The notes under the pieces are model-generated. The model did no database searches and had not been told where the DNA came from. It saw only the letters and a program-made list of their open reading frames with translations. The position numbers and the translations under genes are program-made. 64,000 nt of DNA from a virus, in the IMG/VR virus record IMGVR_UViG_3300041956_000313, positions 28,727 to 92,726 of that record; one strand, 5' to 3'. Positions 41,898-50,282 of this stretch are shown piece by piece (position 1 is the first letter of the stretch; every line of letters begins with the position of its first letter).

Positions 41898-43970
41898 ATG
41901 GCGGCGCTATACAGCAACGCGAGCAGCGGTGAGAACACTGCCTCCTCGTCTCTGACCTGGGCACACACTGCGGGCGGCAACGGCCGCGCGCTGTTCGTGT
42001 TCGTCGCAGGCGAAGTCTTCGGACCGACGTTCACTGGCGCAACCTATGCCGGCGTCGCGATGACGCAGGTCGTGCAGTCACAGTATCTGACATTCCTGCG
42101 GTATGCAGCGTGGGCACTGGGCGGCCCGACGGGTGCCACCAACAATGTCGTTGTCACGGGTTCGAGTGCCTGGGACCGTCTGTGCGGCACTGCTGTCAGT
42201 GCGGGTGGCGCAGACGCCGTCACGCAGTTCAGCGCGGCGAACTCTGCTACAGGCAGTGGCTCGACGGCGAGTGTGAATCTCGCCTCCACCGCAAATGACC
42301 TTGTCATTGATGCGTGCTGTTTCTTCAACGGATCAAAAGACGATGTAGTGCCTGGCGCAGGTCAGACGCAACGTGTGCGTGCCGGCGTGAACTGGGACCA
42401 AGTCATGACGACTCGGACCGGTGCTGCCACGTCAACGACGATGACGGAGACGACCAACGGCAATCCGGGCTCGTGGGTCATCGTTGCGGTCACCGTGCAG
42501 GGCGCGTCCGGAGGCACGAGCCAGTCATTCAGCTTTGCAGGCGTGGGCTCACAAGCTGGGTACGGTAGCCCGACGATTGCTGACGTTGCACTGTCCATTC
42601 AGCCCGCTGGTAAGTCGTCTGCAGCCGTTTACGGCGCACCGGTGGTACTAGGAGACGACCTGCTCATTTCGCCGGCGGGTAAGTCTTCTGCGGCAGCATA
42701 TGGCAGCCCGACGCTGACGAAGCCGCTCACGGGCACGCTGACTCCGAGCGGTGTAGGTTCGCGTGCAGCGTACGGTGGGCACCTGATTGCGGATGTACAG
42801 CTCACTGTCAACGTGCTTGCGGGTGTGAGCTCAGCGGCACTCTACGGCTCGCCGATACTGGCACTGCCCGGGCACATGGTGTTTCCGAATGGCATTGGCA
42901 CTCGTGTGGCGTACGGCTCGCACATCTTCTCGAAGCTGTCCATCAAGACGATATTGCCTGCCGGTATTGGTTCGGCGCGCACTACCGGCTCGCATACGCT
43001 CGTCAAGCCGACTGCAAATCAAGGTGTCTTCTCGGCCGCGTCGCAGGGCACGCACACGATCAGCAAAGTCACTGCGAAGTCGATCCAACAGCCTTTTGCG
43101 ACGTCGAAGGCTGCGTACGGCAACTTCGTCATCACCGAGGTGCAGCTCAACATTGCTGTGCCAGGCAAAGCGTCTGCCGCGGTTTACGGTTCGCACACGT
43201 TGATGAATATCGGCGTTCTCGCGCTGTTCCCACTCGGGGTCAGCTCGTTTGCAATGCTGGGCAATCACATCTTTGCCAAGATCAGTGCCAAGAACATCAT
43301 TCCGCCGTCCGTGACGTCAGCGGCCGTGTTCGGCAATCTCACGATTGCGGACGTCGTGCTCAGTGTCTCTATGACCGGAGTGCCCTCGGCCGCGGCATAC
43401 GGCTTGAGCGTCGTGAACAAAGTCGGCTTGCAGAACATTCAGGTTCCAGGCAAGACGTCAGCAGCCGTGTATGGCACGCCGACTCTGTCTCTGCAGTCGT
43501 TGCGGATCACGCCGGCGGGCATTGTGTCGGCCGCGCTCTATGGCAATCTCACGATTGCGCACGTGGCGCCCAAGGTTGTCACGATCACTGCCGGTGTCGC
43601 ATCGATTGCGGCGTATGGCACGTTCGAGATAAAGAACCTGCCGAAGGAAGTTCTGCCGGAAAGCACACCGTCGAAAGCTGCGTACGGTAGTCACAACATT
43701 TCCGATGTGTTCTTGCAGTTCTTTCCGTTCAGCGCACCGTCTAAAGCGGCAGTGGGCGTGCCGTTCATCTTCTTGCGGAATGCGCAGCTCGTGCAGATGT
43801 TCAGCGGCGTGGTCTCTGCAGCCGCGTGCGGCTTTCCCACTCTGCAGCATCTTGTGCAAATCATCGGCATGAACGGAGTGCCGTCAGCACAGTCATTTGG
43901 GAACAATCTGTTCGGCCCCGGCAACATGCCGACGTTCCGCAATCCTGACATCCTCGTCCTTTCGTACTGA
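41898..43970 (+). CDS. Tail-associated repeat protein with about 20 short repeats
   Basis: A 690-residue protein. Residues 1-205 form an N-terminal beta domain. From about residue 210 to 670 it is built of about 20 tandem repeats of 22-27 residues with a core [GASTVP]-S-x-A-x-[YF]-G followed by a hydrophobic strand. Such repeats occur in virion surface proteins and may form an elongated beta structure. There is no signal peptide. The position in the appendage block suggests a fibre or baseplate decoration. Confidence 0.7.
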   Translation: MAALYSNASSGENTASSSLTWAHTAGGNGRALFVFVAGEVFGPTFTGATYAGVAMTQVVQSQYLTFLRYAAWALGGPTGATNNVVVTGSSAWDRLCGTAVSAGGADAVTQFSAANSATGSGSTASVNLASTANDLVIDACCFFNGSKDDVVPGAGQTQRVRAGVNWDQVMTTRTGAATSTTMTETTNGNPGSWVIVAVTVQGASGGTSQSFSFAGVGSQAGYGSPTIADVALSIQPAGKSSAAVYGAPVVLGDDLLISPAGKSSAAAYGSPTLTKPLTGTLTPSGVGSRAAYGGHLIADVQLTVNVLAGVSSAALYGSPILALPGHMVFPNGIGTRVAYGSHIFSKLSIKTILPAGIGSARTTGSHTLVKPTANQGVFSAASQGTHTISKVTAKSIQQPFATSKAAYGNFVITEVQLNIAVPGKASAAVYGSHTLMNIGVLALFPLGVSSFAMLGNHIFAKISAKNIIPPSVTSAAVFGNLTIADVVLSVSMTGVPSAAAYGLSVVNKVGLQNIQVPGKTSAAVYGTPTLSLQSLRITPAGIVSAALYGNLTIAHVAPKVVTITAGVASIAAYGTFEIKNLPKEVLPESTPSKAAYGSHNISDVFLQFFPFSAPSKAAVGVPFIFLRNAQLVQMFSGVVSAAACGFPTLQHLVQIIGMNGVPSAQSFGNNLFGPGNMPTFRNPDILVLSY
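42528..43914 (+). repeat. Tandem array of about 20 repeats encoding S-x-A-x-Y-G motifs
   Basis: Consecutive blocks of roughly 66-81 bases each encode one SxAxYG-type motif (examples: SSAAVYG, GSRAAYG, TSKAAYG, PSAAAYG). Units 7, 8, 11 and 18-20 are degenerate at the YG position. The DNA repeats are diverged, so the array is probably stable and under protein-level selection. Confidence 0.75.
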
Positions 43971-43979
43971 GGCATTGCA

Positions 43980-44372
43980 ATGGCTGCAATCACTGTATTC
44001 AACGGCCGCGACAACGAAATCAAGATTGCGCTGATCAACGACGGCGTGCCTATCAGTGCCGAATTCGTAGGCGGTGTCTGTGTCAATGTCTACGATAGGA
44101 AGCACGGATCGTTGCTGCGCTTTGTCGAGGGCCGTGCCAATCAGCCGAACTTCCAGAGCGTGTTTGACGTCGGTCAGTCGGAGCTCGTGCCAGGTGGCGG
44201 GGACGTTCCTATCCGCATCATCTCGATGGCACTCGGACTCGTGCAGCCGCGACTGCCGGTGGGTCAGTATCTGTGGGCCGAGCTGATTCTGTTCTCGCCC
44301 AACAAGCCGCACGGTGTCAGTTGGGCGCAGTTTGCGCTGGCTGTATATATCGAGAGCCCGGTGATTGTATGA
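43980..44372 (+). CDS. Hypothetical virion-region protein
   Basis: A 130-residue beta-rich protein (AAITVFNGRDNEIKIALINDGVPI, then GGVCVNVYDRKHGSLLRF). It resembles small baseplate/decoration domains. It overlaps the next start by ATGA. No family is firm. Confidence 0.63.
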   Translation: MAAITVFNGRDNEIKIALINDGVPISAEFVGGVCVNVYDRKHGSLLRFVEGRANQPNFQSVFDVGQSELVPGGGDVPIRIISMALGLVQPRLPVGQYLWAELILFSPNKPHGVSWAQFALAVYIESPVIV

Positions 44373-44941
44373 CCACCGACGACACGGCCGTTGGCAGACT
44401 AGAGTTTCGTCTCGACGGAATGCTAGAGACATTCCGTAAGCGACTCATCGACGCCGTGCAGGGCATTTTGATCAAAGCAGTTACTTTTGGAGGACGTGTG
44501 GAGACACAAACGAGTGTGGCGGGTCCGACCGCGCAGACCTTGCCAGCACAAGTCGAGAGCCCGAACGGTGTGAATGCACAGACGGGGCAGGGAGGTGCGT
44601 TGATCATCAACAACGAGACACTGGGCAAGGGAGTTGCAGCTCTGCTGATAGGTGCCGTGATCTTTGCAGCGTTGCTCGCAGGTGTATCAATCACTTTTGC
44701 AATCGTCGCTCAGATGCAGGTGAGTGCGGAGCGCAGTAATGCACTCGCTCGTGAAGCTGAAGCACGTGCACGCAGTGAGCAGGCACTTGCAGCTCTGCAA
44801 AGCCGCTTCGAGGCCGTGAACACGGAAGCGCGCATGGCCGAGTACTACATACTCGAACTTGACGGGAAGCTGATGGCAGGCGGATTCATTCCGCCGTCAC
44901 GCGGCTATGGGCAGTGGAAAGCGGAAAGGAGCAAGAAATGA
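44369..44941 (+). CDS. Single-TM protein with C-terminal coiled coil
   Basis: A 190-residue protein. One clear membrane helix (GVAALLIGAVIFAALLAGVSITFAIV) lies at about residues 88-113. It is followed by an Ala/Glu/Arg coiled coil (SAERSNALAREAEARARSEQAL). It could be a lysis or virion-entry protein. It is coupled to the next gene by ATGA. Confidence 0.68.
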   Translation: MTTDDTAVGRLEFRLDGMLETFRKRLIDAVQGILIKAVTFGGRVETQTSVAGPTAQTLPAQVESPNGVNAQTGQGGALIINNETLGKGVAALLIGAVIFAALLAGVSITFAIVAQMQVSAERSNALAREAEARARSEQALAALQSRFEAVNTEARMAEYYILELDGKLMAGGFIPPSRGYGQWKAERSKK

Positions 44942-45138
44942 GTGGTGGTGGCGGTGGACGGATCATCATCCGTGCAGCGATTCGCGAGACTCTCGAAGAC
45001 CCGACTGTTTCGGGGCACATCGAAGGGCAGCGGAAGTTGCGGATGGAGTCGATTCTCGCGAAGGAAGACGATGAGTGGACGGACGACGACACGCATTTCA
45101 TGATGCGTTGTCAGTCGCACGCCTACGACTGCATGTGA
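44938..45138 (+). CDS. Small hypothetical protein
   Basis: A 66-residue protein. A Gly-rich start (MSGGGGGRIIIRAAI) is followed by an acidic stretch (EDDEWTDDD) and a C-terminal Cys pair. No family is recognised. It is followed by a hairpin terminator. Confidence 0.62.
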   Translation: MSGGGGGRIIIRAAIRETLEDPTVSGHIEGQRKLRMESILAKEDDEWTDDDTHFMMRCQSHAYDCM

Positions 45139-45144
45139 AGTCCT

Positions 45145-45172
45145 GTGAGGGCGTTCGCGCGCCCTCACTCTT
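45145..45172 (+). terminator. Hairpin before endolysin gene
   Basis: GTGAGGGCG (45145-45153) pairs perfectly with CGCCCTCAC (45160-45168) around a 6-nt loop, followed by TCTTC. It lies between the membrane protein operon and the endolysin. Confidence 0.6.
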
Positions 45173-45184
45173 CAGGAGTATGAG

Positions 45185-45724
45185 ATGGCACTGACAGCGT
45201 TCATTGATGCGTGGACTGCGACGAAGCGCGAGGAGGGCGGCTACGTCAACAATCCGCGCGACAAAGGCGGGCCGACGAATCACGGCATCACTGAAGCTGT
45301 CGCACGTGCTAACGGCTTCTCAGGCGACATGCGTTCGATGACTGTTAGCTGGGCACGCATCATTGCAAAGAAGCAGTATTGGGACATCATGCGGCTAGAT
45401 GACGTCGCAGTGCTTTCTGCAGCCGTTGCTGCCAAGCTCTTCGACGCGGGGTTTCTGTGCGGCACCGGTAGAGCAGGCATGTTCTTGCAGGAATCGCTGA
45501 ACGTGCTCAACCGTGACCAGAAGCTTTACGGAGATGTGAAGGTTGACGGAGTGATTGGTCCGGTGACGTTGATGAACTTGCGGCTGTACATGAACGCGCG
45601 TCGCGGAGACAATGGCGAGGCAGTGCTGCTGAAAGCGTTGAACATCAAGCACGGCGCATACCTGATGAGTATCGACAATGAGGAGTTCACATTCGGGTGG
45701 CTCGCGAACCGCGTGAATATATGA
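45185..45724 (+). CDS. Endolysin, GH108 muramidase
   Basis: A 179-residue protein. E17 in the E-G-G-Y motif (residues 17-20) is the catalytic Glu of GH108 lysozymes, followed by 'VNNPRDKGGPTNHGIT'. The C-terminal half has the peptidoglycan-binding_3 pattern 'VDGVIGPVTLMNLR'. It cleaves the glycan backbone. No signal sequence is evident, so release probably needs a holin. AGGAG precedes the ATG. Confidence 0.92.
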   Translation: MALTAFIDAWTATKREEGGYVNNPRDKGGPTNHGITEAVARANGFSGDMRSMTVSWARIIAKKQYWDIMRLDDVAVLSAAVAAKLFDAGFLCGTGRAGMFLQESLNVLNRDQKLYGDVKVDGVIGPVTLMNLRLYMNARRGDNGEAVLLKALNIKHGAYLMSIDNEEFTFGWLANRVNI

Positions 45725-45740
45725 GGGGGCCGAGAGCAAC

Positions 45741-46226
45741 ATGCATCTGGGAGAGGAAGAGCTTAAAGCAATTGTTGCATGGCTAGTTGCAGGGGGACTG
45801 GGGCTGATTGCGACGCTGTTGGTTTGGTTTGCGCGTCGTGAGTGGGGACGACGTGATACTGATTTGAGTCTGATTCAGACACGAGTGACTAGCATAGAAG
45901 GCAAGCTGGACACGTTTGTGACCTGCGAGGACTTCAACAAAGTAATCACTGAGCTGCGCGCCGAACGCCGTGCGCAGCATGATCAAGGCACCGCTTTGCT
46001 AGAGAAGATCGATGCAAAGATGGATCGCAACGAGGCGAAAGATTCGAAGACGCGGCACGATATCAATGACACCGTTCACACAGTCAAATTGCAGAATGCT
46101 GTCATGAAGGCTCAGTTGGAGGGACTCGACAAGTCAATCAGCAGCCTCAAAGGTAACGTAGACAAATCGCTAGAGACATTGAGCGAGCAAGTTCAGGGAC
46201 TGTTGAATCGCGAGAGACAGAAGTAA
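45741..46226 (+). CDS. N-terminal TM plus coiled-coil protein, lysis region
   Basis: A 161-residue protein. One membrane helix at about residues 10-28 (IVAWLVAGGLGLIATLLVWF) is followed by a long charged coiled coil to the C-terminus. This is the topology of XhlA-like or Rz-like membrane proteins next to endolysins. It could serve as i-spanin or holin partner. Confidence 0.62.
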   Translation: MHLGEEELKAIVAWLVAGGLGLIATLLVWFARREWGRRDTDLSLIQTRVTSIEGKLDTFVTCEDFNKVITELRAERRAQHDQGTALLEKIDAKMDRNEAKDSKTRHDINDTVHTVKLQNAVMKAQLEGLDKSISSLKGNVDKSLETLSEQVQGLLNRERQK

Positions 46227-46249
46227 GTTTCACCGACAGGAGAGCTGAC

Positions 46250-46711
46250 ATGCGTTTCCCATCACTTCAAGCCGAGACCTTCACCCGTGCGACGTTCGGT
46301 GCTCTTATCGTCATGACGATTGTCTGCGCGCTGACAGCGTGTGCCATGCCAAACGGTCAGTACCCATCGACAGCAGCCGAGATAAAGGAATTCATTCAGC
46401 AGCCGCTGCCACTGCTGATTCTGATGCTGCTCGCGGCTCTAGGTTCTGCGTGGAAGCAGATGTGGGTAGCTGTGAAGGGCGACGCTGAACGCAAAGTGAC
46501 TCCTTACACTTACTTCGTGCGCAACTGGCCAGAGACGCTCATTTCGCTCGGCGTGACTATCGGACTCTGGCTTACGTTGATCGTGACTGATTCACTGAAC
46601 TGGGCTGCGATCGGCTTCGGGTACATCGCGAATGACACTGCGGACATATTCACGAAGCGCGGCCGCTCGGAGCTCGTCGCGACCGGCACGCAACCGCCCA
46701 AGCCTGAGTAA
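46250..46711 (+). CDS. Multi-TM protein, holin candidate
   Basis: A 153-residue protein with three membrane segments near residues 15-32, 52-67 and 93-116 and a short polar tail. ACAGGAG precedes the start. The location after the endolysin suggests a holin. The first segment ends in L-T-A-C, which resembles a lipobox, so a lipoprotein reading is an alternative. Confidence 0.6.
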   Translation: MRFPSLQAETFTRATFGALIVMTIVCALTACAMPNGQYPSTAAEIKEFIQQPLPLLILMLLAALGSAWKQMWVAVKGDAERKVTPYTYFVRNWPETLISLGVTIGLWLTLIVTDSLNWAAIGFGYIANDTADIFTKRGRSELVATGTQPPKPE

Positions 46712-46739
46712 CGTTTTCTTTCAACCGGAGGTCAATGCA

Positions 46740-47234
46740 ATGAAGAAGTTCATGATTGGGGTGCTCAGCACGATTGGCGTGCTGATGCTGATGACAGGGT
46801 GCATGGGCACACGCACGGCGTACAAGGCGGCGCAGTCACCGTCCGACTATGCATGGGTAATCTCGAAGCATTACGAGGCCCTGCAGACGGAAGCGATCCG
46901 GTTGAAAGATGCCGGCACGCTGAATGGCGCAAACCTCGAGAACGTGCGCGCGATCGATGCCAGTGCAGCTCCGCTAGTCACGAAGCTCGGACCACTCGCG
47001 CAGACTTTCACGGATGCGAAGGAAGCGTATCAAGCCGGCAAGAGTGCACAGACGCAAGCAGCTTTCGAGAAGGCGCAAGCAGACTTACAAGCTGCGATCG
47101 ATGCGGCCGTGGTCCGAGTTGCGGAGCTCTCGCGGATCATCACGAGCTTCGGCGGCAAAACCGGAGCACTGCCTTTGCACGGTCCGCCGCTTGCATACAC
47201 AGAGGTTATCGGTCTCGTTCCGATTTACGATTGA
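46740..47234 (+). CDS. Lipoprotein, lysis region
   Basis: A 164-residue protein. MKKFMIGVLSTIGVLMLMTGC is a lipoprotein signal with Cys21 as the lipidation site. The mature part is a helical bundle (SDYAWVISKHYEALQTEAIRL). GGAGG precedes ATG 46740. It may act in the outer membrane as an o-spanin-like or exclusion protein; neither is proven. Confidence 0.72.
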   Translation: MKKFMIGVLSTIGVLMLMTGCMGTRTAYKAAQSPSDYAWVISKHYEALQTEAIRLKDAGTLNGANLENVRAIDASAAPLVTKLGPLAQTFTDAKEAYQAGKSAQTQAAFEKAQADLQAAIDAAVVRVAELSRIITSFGGKTGALPLHGPPLAYTEVIGLVPIYD

Positions 47235-47260
47235 GTCAACACTGAAGAGGAGCAACGACG

Positions 47261-47869
47261 ATGGCAAAAGCAAAGACGGCGCGCAACGAGGAACCCTCGA
47301 CACTCGACGCGTTACACAGTGATGGTGATGAACACGAGTTCGTCGAGGGTGAAGAGCCGGAAGCGCCGGAGTACAACGGCCCGACGTCGTTCAACACTGC
47401 AGGCTCACTGCTCGTGCTGCGCGGCCTTGCGCATCTGTTCGCAGCCGTGACCACGCAGCATGCAAACGCCAAGATCACGATCCTGAATGGTCTGGCGGAT
47501 GCAATCGAGTCCGGGCAGAACGTCGACAGAGAAATGCGCAAGGTGGCGCAAGCTCTGAAGACTGGCGAGCTGAAGGACTGGGACGCGGTCGCGAAGTCGA
47601 TCAACGAGAACAGTCGGCTGCTGAATTTGCCGGCAGCTTCTGGCAATGCACCGCCTGCGGGTGCAGCCGCACCGGCTCCGATCGGCAAGCCGCCTGGTCC
47701 CGATTCGGGCTCGGGTCCGCGCTCGACACCGCCCGTCGCAACTGACGAAGACGTTGCGCGCGTCACCGGCAGTGCCACGCCGCTGACTGCGGGTGCAGGT
47801 CCGGTCGGCGGACTGCCGAAGGATGATGAAGAAGACAAGGAAGGCACGGACGAGGACGACGATAAATAA
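47261..47869 (+). CDS. Acidic hypothetical protein
   Basis: A 202-residue protein. A folded helical centre (residues about 40-125, 'NTAGSLLVLRGLAHLFAAVTTQHAN') is flanked by an acidic N-terminus and a Pro/Ala/Gly-rich, then acidic, C-terminus (KDDEEDKEGTDEDDDK). No family is recognised. It is the last gene before a strong terminator. Confidence 0.68.
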   Translation: MAKAKTARNEEPSTLDALHSDGDEHEFVEGEEPEAPEYNGPTSFNTAGSLLVLRGLAHLFAAVTTQHANAKITILNGLADAIESGQNVDREMRKVAQALKTGELKDWDAVAKSINENSRLLNLPAASGNAPPAGAAAPAPIGKPPGPDSGSGPRSTPPVATDEDVARVTGSATPLTAGAGPVGGLPKDDEEDKEGTDEDDDK

Positions 47870-47901
47870 TCGTCTAGCCTCGCGGGGGTCTACGGAAAGA
47901 G

Positions 47902-47933
47902 ACCGGCACGACTGACAGTGCCGGTTTTCTTTT
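47902..47933 (+). terminator. Intrinsic terminator ending the late region
   Basis: ACCGGCAC (47902-47909) pairs perfectly with GTGCCGGT (47918-47925) around an 8-nt loop, followed by TTTCTTTT. This is a standard Rho-independent terminator. Confidence 0.88.
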
Positions 47934-48169
47934 GGCTGAAACTGTCACTCAAGACGCATCACACCTCGATTTATAACGTGCGTGGTTGCCGCGATCTATG
48001 CATCACCCATGCATCGGTACCTGGTCGCACTAGAAAACTCGAACCACACGCTGTGCGTTCGTTATAAAGCATTCTCCGTATATTTCTGCAGTGAGACGCG
48101 TGGTGCTTGCACGAATGAGCATCGTGTACACTCCGCCCTTCCTGTTCAATGTGAAAGAGGATTCGAGAA
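47934..48169 (+). promoter_or_regulatory. Noncoding regulatory gap before the helix-turn-helix gene
   Basis: No gene fits here. ATGCAT occurs twice as 47998-48003 and 48009-48014, separated by five bases, forming an inverted repeat that could be an operator. TATAAA at 48063-48068 could be a -10 box, but its -35 is poor. The gap lies between a terminator and a DNA-binding-protein gene, so a promoter is expected. Confidence 0.4.
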
Positions 48170-48589
48170 ATGAATGTCAGTCTGCAGACGAAGCGCTGGG
48201 TGGTGCTTGCCGAGATGATGCACCTGTTCCAGATGAAATCACGCACGGCGATCTACCGGTGGATGGAAGAAGGAATGCCCTCACATCAGTTGCTTGCTGC
48301 TCCTGGTGGGAAAGGCTTTCGAGCGTTTGACATCATCGAAGTGGTGAACTGGTGTCAGAGAAACGGCCGCGCCCTTCCTCTGGCACTTGCAATGCATGCT
48401 CGTCGAGTCCAGGACAACGAGGAAGAAGGGCACACACTCAGGTATGACGACGCGGTGACGGAAATCGTCCGTGGTTCTGTTTTGCGTGCGCCTGTGTTGA
48501 AGAATCGCATTTCCTCGGTCAAGCGCAAGCCGGTGCGTGATGATTCGAGGAAGTCTGGTTCGCGCGTGCGCACGAATTTCCTTGGCTAG
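48170..48589 (+). CDS. Helix-turn-helix DNA-binding protein
   Basis: A 139-residue protein. Residues about 10-35 ('LAEMMHLFQMKSRTAIYRWMEEGMP') form an HTH of the MerR/excisionase/Nu1 type, followed by 'FRAFDIIEVVNWCQ'. The C-terminal 40 residues are basic. It may be a transcription regulator; a Nu1-like terminase small subunit is an alternative. It is transcribed toward a 12-bp palindrome that could be its site. Confidence 0.68.
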   Translation: MNVSLQTKRWVVLAEMMHLFQMKSRTAIYRWMEEGMPSHQLLAAPGGKGFRAFDIIEVVNWCQRNGRALPLALAMHARRVQDNEEEGHTLRYDDAVTEIVRGSVLRAPVLKNRISSVKRKPVRDDSRKSGSRVRTNFLG

Positions 48590-48636
48590 GCTTACTTTGT
48601 CCTTTCAAGACCTTTCCTTGCGTCTATCTTATCTAC

Positions 48637-48648
48637 TACTACGTAGTA
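48637..48648 (+). promoter_or_regulatory. 12-bp perfect palindrome TACTACGTAGTA
   Basis: A perfect palindrome lies in the AT-rich 147-base gap between the HTH gene and the gene at 48737, about 90 bases before the latter. It is a good candidate operator, possibly for the upstream HTH protein. A weak promoter-like arrangement (TTGCGT about 48618, TAGTAT at 48644-48649) overlaps it. Confidence 0.45.
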
Positions 48649-48736
48649 TCTAATCTATCCCCAAAGAAAGGAATGTAAAGGAACGCGAGGAAAAAATTTT
48701 CGATGGTGCTGCAGAAATACGAGAGTGAGGCACAAA

Positions 48737-49267
48737 ATGAGTCCGAAAGCATCGAAGATCAGAAACGAGCTGCTTACCACAGAATTAACACGTCAGGAAC
48801 TTGAGTCTCTGTTCGCAATCATTCAGCTCAAGTTAGGGAACTTGCGAGAACAGATAAAGGTGCAGGTAGAGACTGCAGACAGCGGCGATCACAGCCAGAG
48901 CATTCTTTACTCGTGTCTCGCAGAGCTTTGGCTTGCTCAAGTAGGTGAGAAGTCACCTACCTTGAATGAAGTCAGACATCGTAACCGTGCCTTGTTCGAT
49001 GAACTCAAAGAGTGTGCCTCTGTGCTCGAAGAGTTCACGAAGCAGAACATCGTGAAACCGTCGCGAATGCAGACAACTGCCTTGTTCAAACTCTTCCTGC
49101 GCCTTGCATACGACGAGTGTCGTGCAGTAGGTGGCATGATCACTCCGACCCGAGTAATTGCCTTGCGTGACCGGTGTGGCGCTCTGATCGATGACCAGTT
49201 TCCCGGCTACCTGAAAAGCAAGCTCTTGCGAGTCGTCTTGAACGGCGCTTCTTCTCGTCTCAGGTAG
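48737..49267 (+). CDS. Helical hypothetical protein
   Basis: A 176-residue protein, helical throughout (LTRQELESLFAIIQLKLGNLREQIKV). The start is at ATG 48737; an in-frame GTG at 48725 is an alternative. No family is recognised. It is followed by a long noncoding region. Confidence 0.68.
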   Translation: MSPKASKIRNELLTTELTRQELESLFAIIQLKLGNLREQIKVQVETADSGDHSQSILYSCLAELWLAQVGEKSPTLNEVRHRNRALFDELKECASVLEEFTKQNIVKPSRMQTTALFKLFLRLAYDECRAVGGMITPTRVIALRDRCGALIDDQFPGYLKSKLLRVVLNGASSRLR

Positions 49268-49288
49268 CTTCTTTTGAGCGGCGATCGT

Positions 49289-49322
49289 GCAGCCGGCCCC
49301 TCTGCGGTAGCCGGCCGGCTGC
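49289..49322 (+). terminator. GC-rich hairpin after 49267
   Basis: GCAGCCGGCC (49289-49298) pairs with GGCCGGCTGC (49313-49322) around a 14-nt loop. There is no direct T-run. It is the first element of the 620-base noncoding stretch 49268-49887. Between it and the promoter at 49466 lies AT-rich sequence (about 49380-49465) with no other feature seen. Confidence 0.55.
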
Positions 49323-49465
49323 GCACCGCTACAAACGCTCTATAGCCGTTTTATGAGGCGTGTGCGGCCGGACATCCGTCACAAAACCCTACAAATGTCG
49401 GTGTTTCCTGAAATCAAGGTGTAAAAATTACAACAAAATCAATTGGTTATTTCGTACAAAAGTAG

Positions 49466-49494
49466 TTGCATGAACAACGTGTACACATTACTAT
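49466..49494 (+). promoter_or_regulatory. Sigma70-like promoter TTGCAT-17-TACTAT of the ribozyme operon
   Basis: TTGCAT (49466-49471) and TACTAT (49489-49494) are spaced by the optimal 17 bases and lie in locally AT-rich sequence. Transcription would start near 49501, giving a leader of about 390 nt before the first gene at 49888. No other promoter as good is seen up to 57400, so this likely drives the early operon with the ribozymes. Confidence 0.65.
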
Positions 49495-49500
49495 TTGTGC

Positions 49501-49887
49501 CTGCAGAGACGAACTGCAAACCGGAACGAAATCCGGACCGGCCGAGACCGAAGCTGCAAGCTGAGGCAGAAGACGGCAACCGACAAAGTCCGCACTAATC
49601 TGCGGTTCGAGCGGTAAACGGTGAAGACGCCAACGGCCGGCGGCAGAAGTGCGAAGGGTCGAGGCGGTAGAACATCGTGACTAGCAAGTCAGCGCGTGTG
49701 CACTTCTCCGGACGTGCAATCGTCAAAGCAACTCGTCCCACACGCCCGCATCTGTCTTACTCACGAGCTCACGCAACGTAAACACTGATGACCCCGCGGT
49801 TATGAGACGCGCGACATCAGAACGCACGTTAAAGCGCATTCACACGAGTGCGCTTCAATGTGCGTTATCTACACAGAGGGCAAGGCA
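49501..49887 (+). ncRNA. Long structured 5' leader or noncoding RNA
   Basis: No gene is present. At least seven stems can be seen: 49502-49506/49514-49518; 49521-49525/49532-49536; 49590-49594/49601-49605; 49645-49652/49700-49707, enclosing 49678-49682/49687-49691; 49785-49790/49815-49820; and nested 49821-49827/49860-49866 over 49832-49838/49849-49855. The last ends 22 bases before the first start codon. I recognise no known RNA family. It could control readthrough or stability, bind the phage CsrA, or be an independent small RNA. Confidence 0.55.
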
Positions 49888-50079
49888 ATGAACGTCAAAC
49901 TCACGTCAAACGGCAAACCTGTAAGGTACGTCAAGAAGCAAGTCACAGAAGGGCCAAAGGCCGGCAAATGGGTCGTCGTCGATACCATGAAAGGCGATAG
50001 CGTTTGCACTAATCCAACAAAAGAATCTCAAGCTTCTGATACGGCGAATTACTGGAACAAGAGAGAGGCAGTAGGATAA
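49888..50079 (+). CDS. Small hypothetical protein, first gene of ribozyme operon
   Basis: A 63-residue beta-rich basic protein (MNVKLTSNGKPVRYVKKQV). GAGGGC precedes the ATG, which lies just after the nested hairpin of the leader. Its stop overlaps the next ATG (TAATG). No family is recognised. Confidence 0.7.
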   Translation: MNVKLTSNGKPVRYVKKQVTEGPKAGKWVVVDTMKGDSVCTNPTKESQASDTANYWNKREAVG

Positions 50080-50282
50080 TGAGCACGACATACGAAGTGA
50101 CGTACGGCGGCAAGACGTTCACGAAGACGGGACATAAAGTTGCCTACACCCATGCACTCGTCAGAGTCACTGACGGAGTTGCTTGGGTGACTAGCTGGCA
50201 CACGAGCAAGGGCGCAGCCGAGAAGCGTCTTGCAGGATGGAGTGATGCGACACTCGTCGAAGTTCGGAGGGCAAAGAAATGA
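50079..50282 (+). CDS. Small hypothetical protein
   Basis: A 67-residue protein with short strands (TTYEVTYGGKTFTKTGHK) and a basic end. It has stop/start overlaps on both sides. No family is recognised. Confidence 0.68.
   Translation: MSTTYEVTYGGKTFTKTGHKVAYTHALVRVTDGVAWVTSWHTSKGAAEKRLAGWSDATLVEVRRAKK

Noticed and set aside
49645-49707. tRNA-like fold in the leader (GGTAGAAC near 49666)
   Set aside because: A D-loop-like string is present, but the following hairpin has a 4-nt loop and there is no T-arm or acceptor in the right place.
49781-49820. A ninth hammerhead in the leader (CTGATGA at 49785)
   Set aside because: The core CTGATGA is followed by CCCCGCGGTTATGAGA, with no paired stem II, no GAAA and no stem III in the right order.
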